Shown piece by piece: positions 32,439-33,522 of a stretch of 33,522 nt of DNA. The notes under the pieces are model-generated. The model was not told the DNA's origin. It did no database searches and saw only the letters and a list, made by a program, of their open reading frames with translations. Origin of the DNA: Spirochaetales bacterium (GTDB lineage Bacteria > Spirochaetota > Spirochaetia > DSM-2461). The translations under genes were made by a program, and so were the position numbers. The stretch spans positions 1 to 33,522 of the forward strand of contig JAFGXR010000015.1 of NCBI GenBank assembly GCA_016936555.1. The letters run 5' to 3'. Within the stretch, counting starts at the first letter, position 1, and the number at the start of each line of letters is the position of its first letter.

Positions 32439-32473
32439 GTTAAATCTCACCATGACCTGACCCTCTGAAGCTC
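32423..32473 (+). promoter_or_regulatory. Inverted repeat spanning the end of the leader ORF
   Basis: GAGCTTCAG (32423-32431) and CTGAAGCTC (32465-32473) are perfect complements with a 33-base loop that includes the leader stop codon and an inner AGGT/ACCT pair. A ribosome on the last leader codons would block the left arm. No T-run follows on the plus strand, so the structure would act on translation or RNA stability, not termination. Confidence 0.45.
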
Positions 32474-32503
32474 AAAAAAGGAACCAAAGAGGAGTCTTTA
32501 AAA

Positions 32504-33522
32504 ATGATCAATATTATCAATGTGTCAAAATACTACGGTTCGGAAACCGTATTTGACAATATCTCTCTCAAAATCAATCCCGACGAGAAAACAGGACTGG
32601 TCGGTCCGAACGGATGCGGGAAAACAACTCTTATCAGAATGATTACAGGCTGCGAAGAACCGTCTCAGGGCAATATTATCGTCGATAAAAATATAAGGAT
32701 CGGTTATGTTCCCCAGTACATCGAGTTCGATGAATCTCTTTCCGTTGCCGATGTCATGATGCTGCCCTATGAATCTCTGACGACGGAATTGAGAGAACTT
32801 GAGGAGGCGATGTCCACGGCCGATGAGTCGGAGCTGGAGAACGTACTGAACCGTTATCAGGAGATCCGGGACCGCTACGATGCCATTGAGGGCGATACGG
32901 CACTGGACAGAGCGGAAAAGTTACTGGATTCTCTGGGACTGGAAGGACGGCTCGGTCAACCGGTTCAAACTCTGTCGGGAGGAGAAAAGAATGTTCTGGC
33001 CATGGCTAAAGCGCTTCTGCTGAAACCGGATCTTCTTATCCTCGACGAACCGGGAAACCATCTGGATTACAAGGGGCTGGCCTGGCTGGAGCAATTTCTG
33101 TCGGACTACCGCGAGTCGGTTCTCATCGTCAGCCACAACCGCTATCTTCTCGACCGGGTCTGCGAACGGATCATCGCCGTTGAGGGAAAAAAGACCAATG
33201 ATTTTGCGGGAAATTATTCCTACTACAGAATGAACCGTCTCAAATCACTTGTAAACCAGCAGTCCGATTATGTGGCGAATCAGAAAAAGCTGAAGCGGAT
33301 TGAAGCTTTAGTCAAAAAGTTTCAGCAGATTGCCACTGTAACCGCAGATCCGGCCTGGGGCCAGAGACTGAGAGCGATGAAGAGCCGCTACAGTCAGGAA
33401 GAAAAAAACGCCGTAGATAAACCGGAGGAGTTCGAGCAGAAGATCCGTATGGATTTCCAATCGGACAAAACCAAAGCCGATATTGCCTTACGGATACAGG
33501 GATACTCCAAAGCTTTCGGAGA
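32504..33522 (+). CDS. ABC-F family ATPase, 3' part beyond the window
   Basis: Soluble, ribosome-associated type of ABC protein; 339 codons are visible and the frame is still open at the end. NBD1 has Walker A GLVGPNGCGKTTLI (near residue 35), signature LSGGEKNVLAMAKALL (near 162), Walker B LLILDEPGNHLD and H-loop VLIVSHNRYLLD. The usual ABC-F motif is DEPTNHLD; here Thr is replaced by Gly. After NBD1 comes a charged helical linker (from about 245), as in proteins that reach into the ribosomal exit site. The second domain is only beginning. AGAGGAG precedes the ATG at 32504. There are no membrane segments. It may be a translation factor or confer resistance to a ribosome-targeting antibiotic; the leader ORF favours an inducible role. 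Confidence 0.9.
   Translation, partial: MINIINVSKYYGSETVFDNISLKINPDEKTGLVGPNGCGKTTLIRMITGCEEPSQGNIIVDKNIRIGYVPQYIEFDESLSVADVMMLPYESLTTELRELEEAMSTADESELENVLNRYQEIRDRYDAIEGDTALDRAEKLLDSLGLEGRLGQPVQTLSGGEKNVLAMAKALLLKPDLLILDEPGNHLDYKGLAWLEQFLSDYRESVLIVSHNRYLLDRVCERIIAVEGKKTNDFAGNYSYYRMNRLKSLVNQQSDYVANQKKLKRIEALVKKFQQIATVTADPAWGQRLRAMKSRYSQEEKNAVDKPEEFEQKIRMDFQSDKTKADIALRIQGYSKAFG

Noticed and set aside
1-33522. CRISPR array, tRNA, rRNA, insertion sequence or prophage
   Set aside because: I saw no regularly spaced repeats, no cloverleaf sequences, no transposase or integrase motifs and no paired terminal repeats.

Overview
The window is a densely packed bacterial chromosome segment with about 30 protein genes, no rRNA or tRNA that I can see, no CRISPR array and no insertion sequence. 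The gene content fits a free-living, saccharolytic or amino-acid-fermenting spirochaete (Spirochaeta/Sediminispirochaeta-like): a YesM/YesN-type two-component system beside a sugar ABC transporter, several GGDEF and HDOD proteins, a LolA-like protein resembling Treponema Tp0789 next to an MMPL/RND exporter, and a four-subunit 2-oxoacid:ferredoxin oxidoreductase. This assignment is inference from family content, not from a marker gene.

Layout. 1-136: G-rich imperfect repeats and a terminator-like hairpin. 137-8461 (minus): response regulator, histidine kinase, membrane-anchored sugar-binding protein, then ATPase, permease and secreted binding protein of a ribose/xylose-type ABC importer; together a three-component sugar-sensing system with the importer it probably controls. 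8539-12920 (minus): two-receiver GGDEF protein, HATPase-HDOD fusion, arginase/agmatinase-family ureohydrolase, short GGDEF protein; a c-di-GMP signalling operon. 13046-14107 (plus): mutY, convergent with a DHH phosphoesterase. 14101-20915 (minus): six-membrane-span protein, small winged-helix regulator, MMPL exporter, LolA-like protein, beta-barrel-like protein, DHH phosphoesterase; an envelope export operon with repeated ACTTTG/CAAAGT dyads in front of its first gene and in front of the exporter. 21198-25973 (plus): gamma, delta, alpha and beta subunits of an oxidoreductase, a GntR/FadR-type regulator and a PLP aminotransferase, ended by a clear terminator; a 14-base perfect palindrome lies at the promoter. 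26027-28774 (minus): IclR regulator, KDPG aldolase, KDG kinase (lower branch of hexuronate catabolism), followed by the 3' remnant of a Uma2-type gene. 29060-30007 (minus) aldose epimerase, divergent from 30072-31256 (plus) M20 amidohydrolase. 31290-33522 (plus): PlsC-like acyltransferase, a 58-residue SAP-like cysteine protein, an 18-codon leader ORF and an ABC-F ATPase that runs off the end.

Themes. Several first genes of transcription units (the YesN-like regulator, iclR, M20 amidohydrolase, plsC) lack a Shine-Dalgarno sequence and have a -10-like element placed so that transcription would start at or next to the ATG, suggesting leaderless mRNAs; internal operon genes mostly have good ribosome binding sites and 4-10 base overlaps. 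Local transcription factors sit beside the genes they probably control (IclR, GntR, winged-helix, YesN), and candidate operators can be seen for two of them.
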